Under the pieces are notes generated by a model. That model was not told the DNA's origin and searched no databases. It was given only the letters and a program-made list of their open reading frames with translations. A stretch of 5,388 nucleotides of DNA from an uncultured Bacillota bacterium (GTDB lineage Bacteria > Bacillota_I > Bacilli_A > RF39 > UBA660). Position 1 is the stretch's first letter; the number at the start of each line of letters is the position of its first letter. The stretch covers positions 1 to 5,388 of the forward strand of contig CANDCB010000076.1 of assembly GCA_947383065.1 (NCBI GenBank), written 5' to 3'. Position numbers and translations under genes: made by a program. Below are positions 5,380 through 5,388 of this stretch, in pieces.

Positions 5380-5388
5380 AGATCGGAA
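5380..5388 (+). other. Probable residual sequencing-adapter bases
   Basis: The last nine bases, AGATCGGAA, are identical to the beginning of the standard Illumina TruSeq adapter and sit exactly at the end of the sequence. They are more G+C-rich than their surroundings. They may not be genomic. Confidence 0.55.

Noticed and set aside
1..5388. Mobile element, CRISPR array, tRNA/rRNA or defence system
   Set aside because: No transposase or integrase motifs, terminal repeats, regularly spaced direct repeats or cloverleaf-like segments were seen, and no gene carries a recognisable defence domain.

Overview
The window looks like a complete short contig or contig end from a very A+T-rich, spore-forming member of the Bacillota (low-GC Firmicutes). 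The evidence is strongly A/T-biased codon use, near-consensus SigA-type promoters with extended -10 elements, strong Shine-Dalgarno sites, and a gene for the engulfment enzyme SpoIIP. TGG encodes tryptophan and TGA is a stop (end of spoIIP), so the standard bacterial code applies and a Mycoplasma-type code is excluded. A gut lineage near the Erysipelotrichia/Mollicutes border is plausible, but the sequence alone does not settle this.

Layout. Positions 2-1598 (+) hold an ABC exporter of NatA/NatB type: an ATPase cut by the left edge, then its permease, translationally coupled by an 8-base overlap. A hairpin at 1597-1640 works as a terminator in both directions and separates it from a convergent gene (1648-2571, -) for a membrane-anchored transglutaminase-like protein with an intact Cys-His-Asp triad. 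Further along the minus strand is rpsT (ribosomal protein S20, 2635-2898), with a clear promoter and a terminator that overlaps its stop codon. Divergent from rpsT is a small operon of spoIIP (3026-3928) and a 110-residue membrane-anchored protein in the place of B. subtilis yqxA (3933-4265). A new promoter then drives a 198-residue protein of unknown function (4325-4921), and a 113-residue helical protein of unknown function follows (5032-5373).

How it fits together. The rpsT / spoIIP / yqxA-like block keeps the gene order I recall from Bacillus, but gpr (spore protease) is missing from between rpsT and spoIIP. SpoIIP and the small protein would act in mother-cell engulfment. The exporter and the transglutaminase are envelope functions with no evident link to sporulation.

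Most interesting points: a hairpin plus T-run that contains the Shine-Dalgarno of the 4325 gene and lies exactly at its predicted transcription start; repeated helical motifs in the last protein; and a 9-base match to an Illumina adapter at the very end of the sequence, which suggests an assembly artefact. I found no evidence of a defence system, mobile element, CRISPR array, tRNA or rRNA. No gene-free gap exceeds 130 bases.
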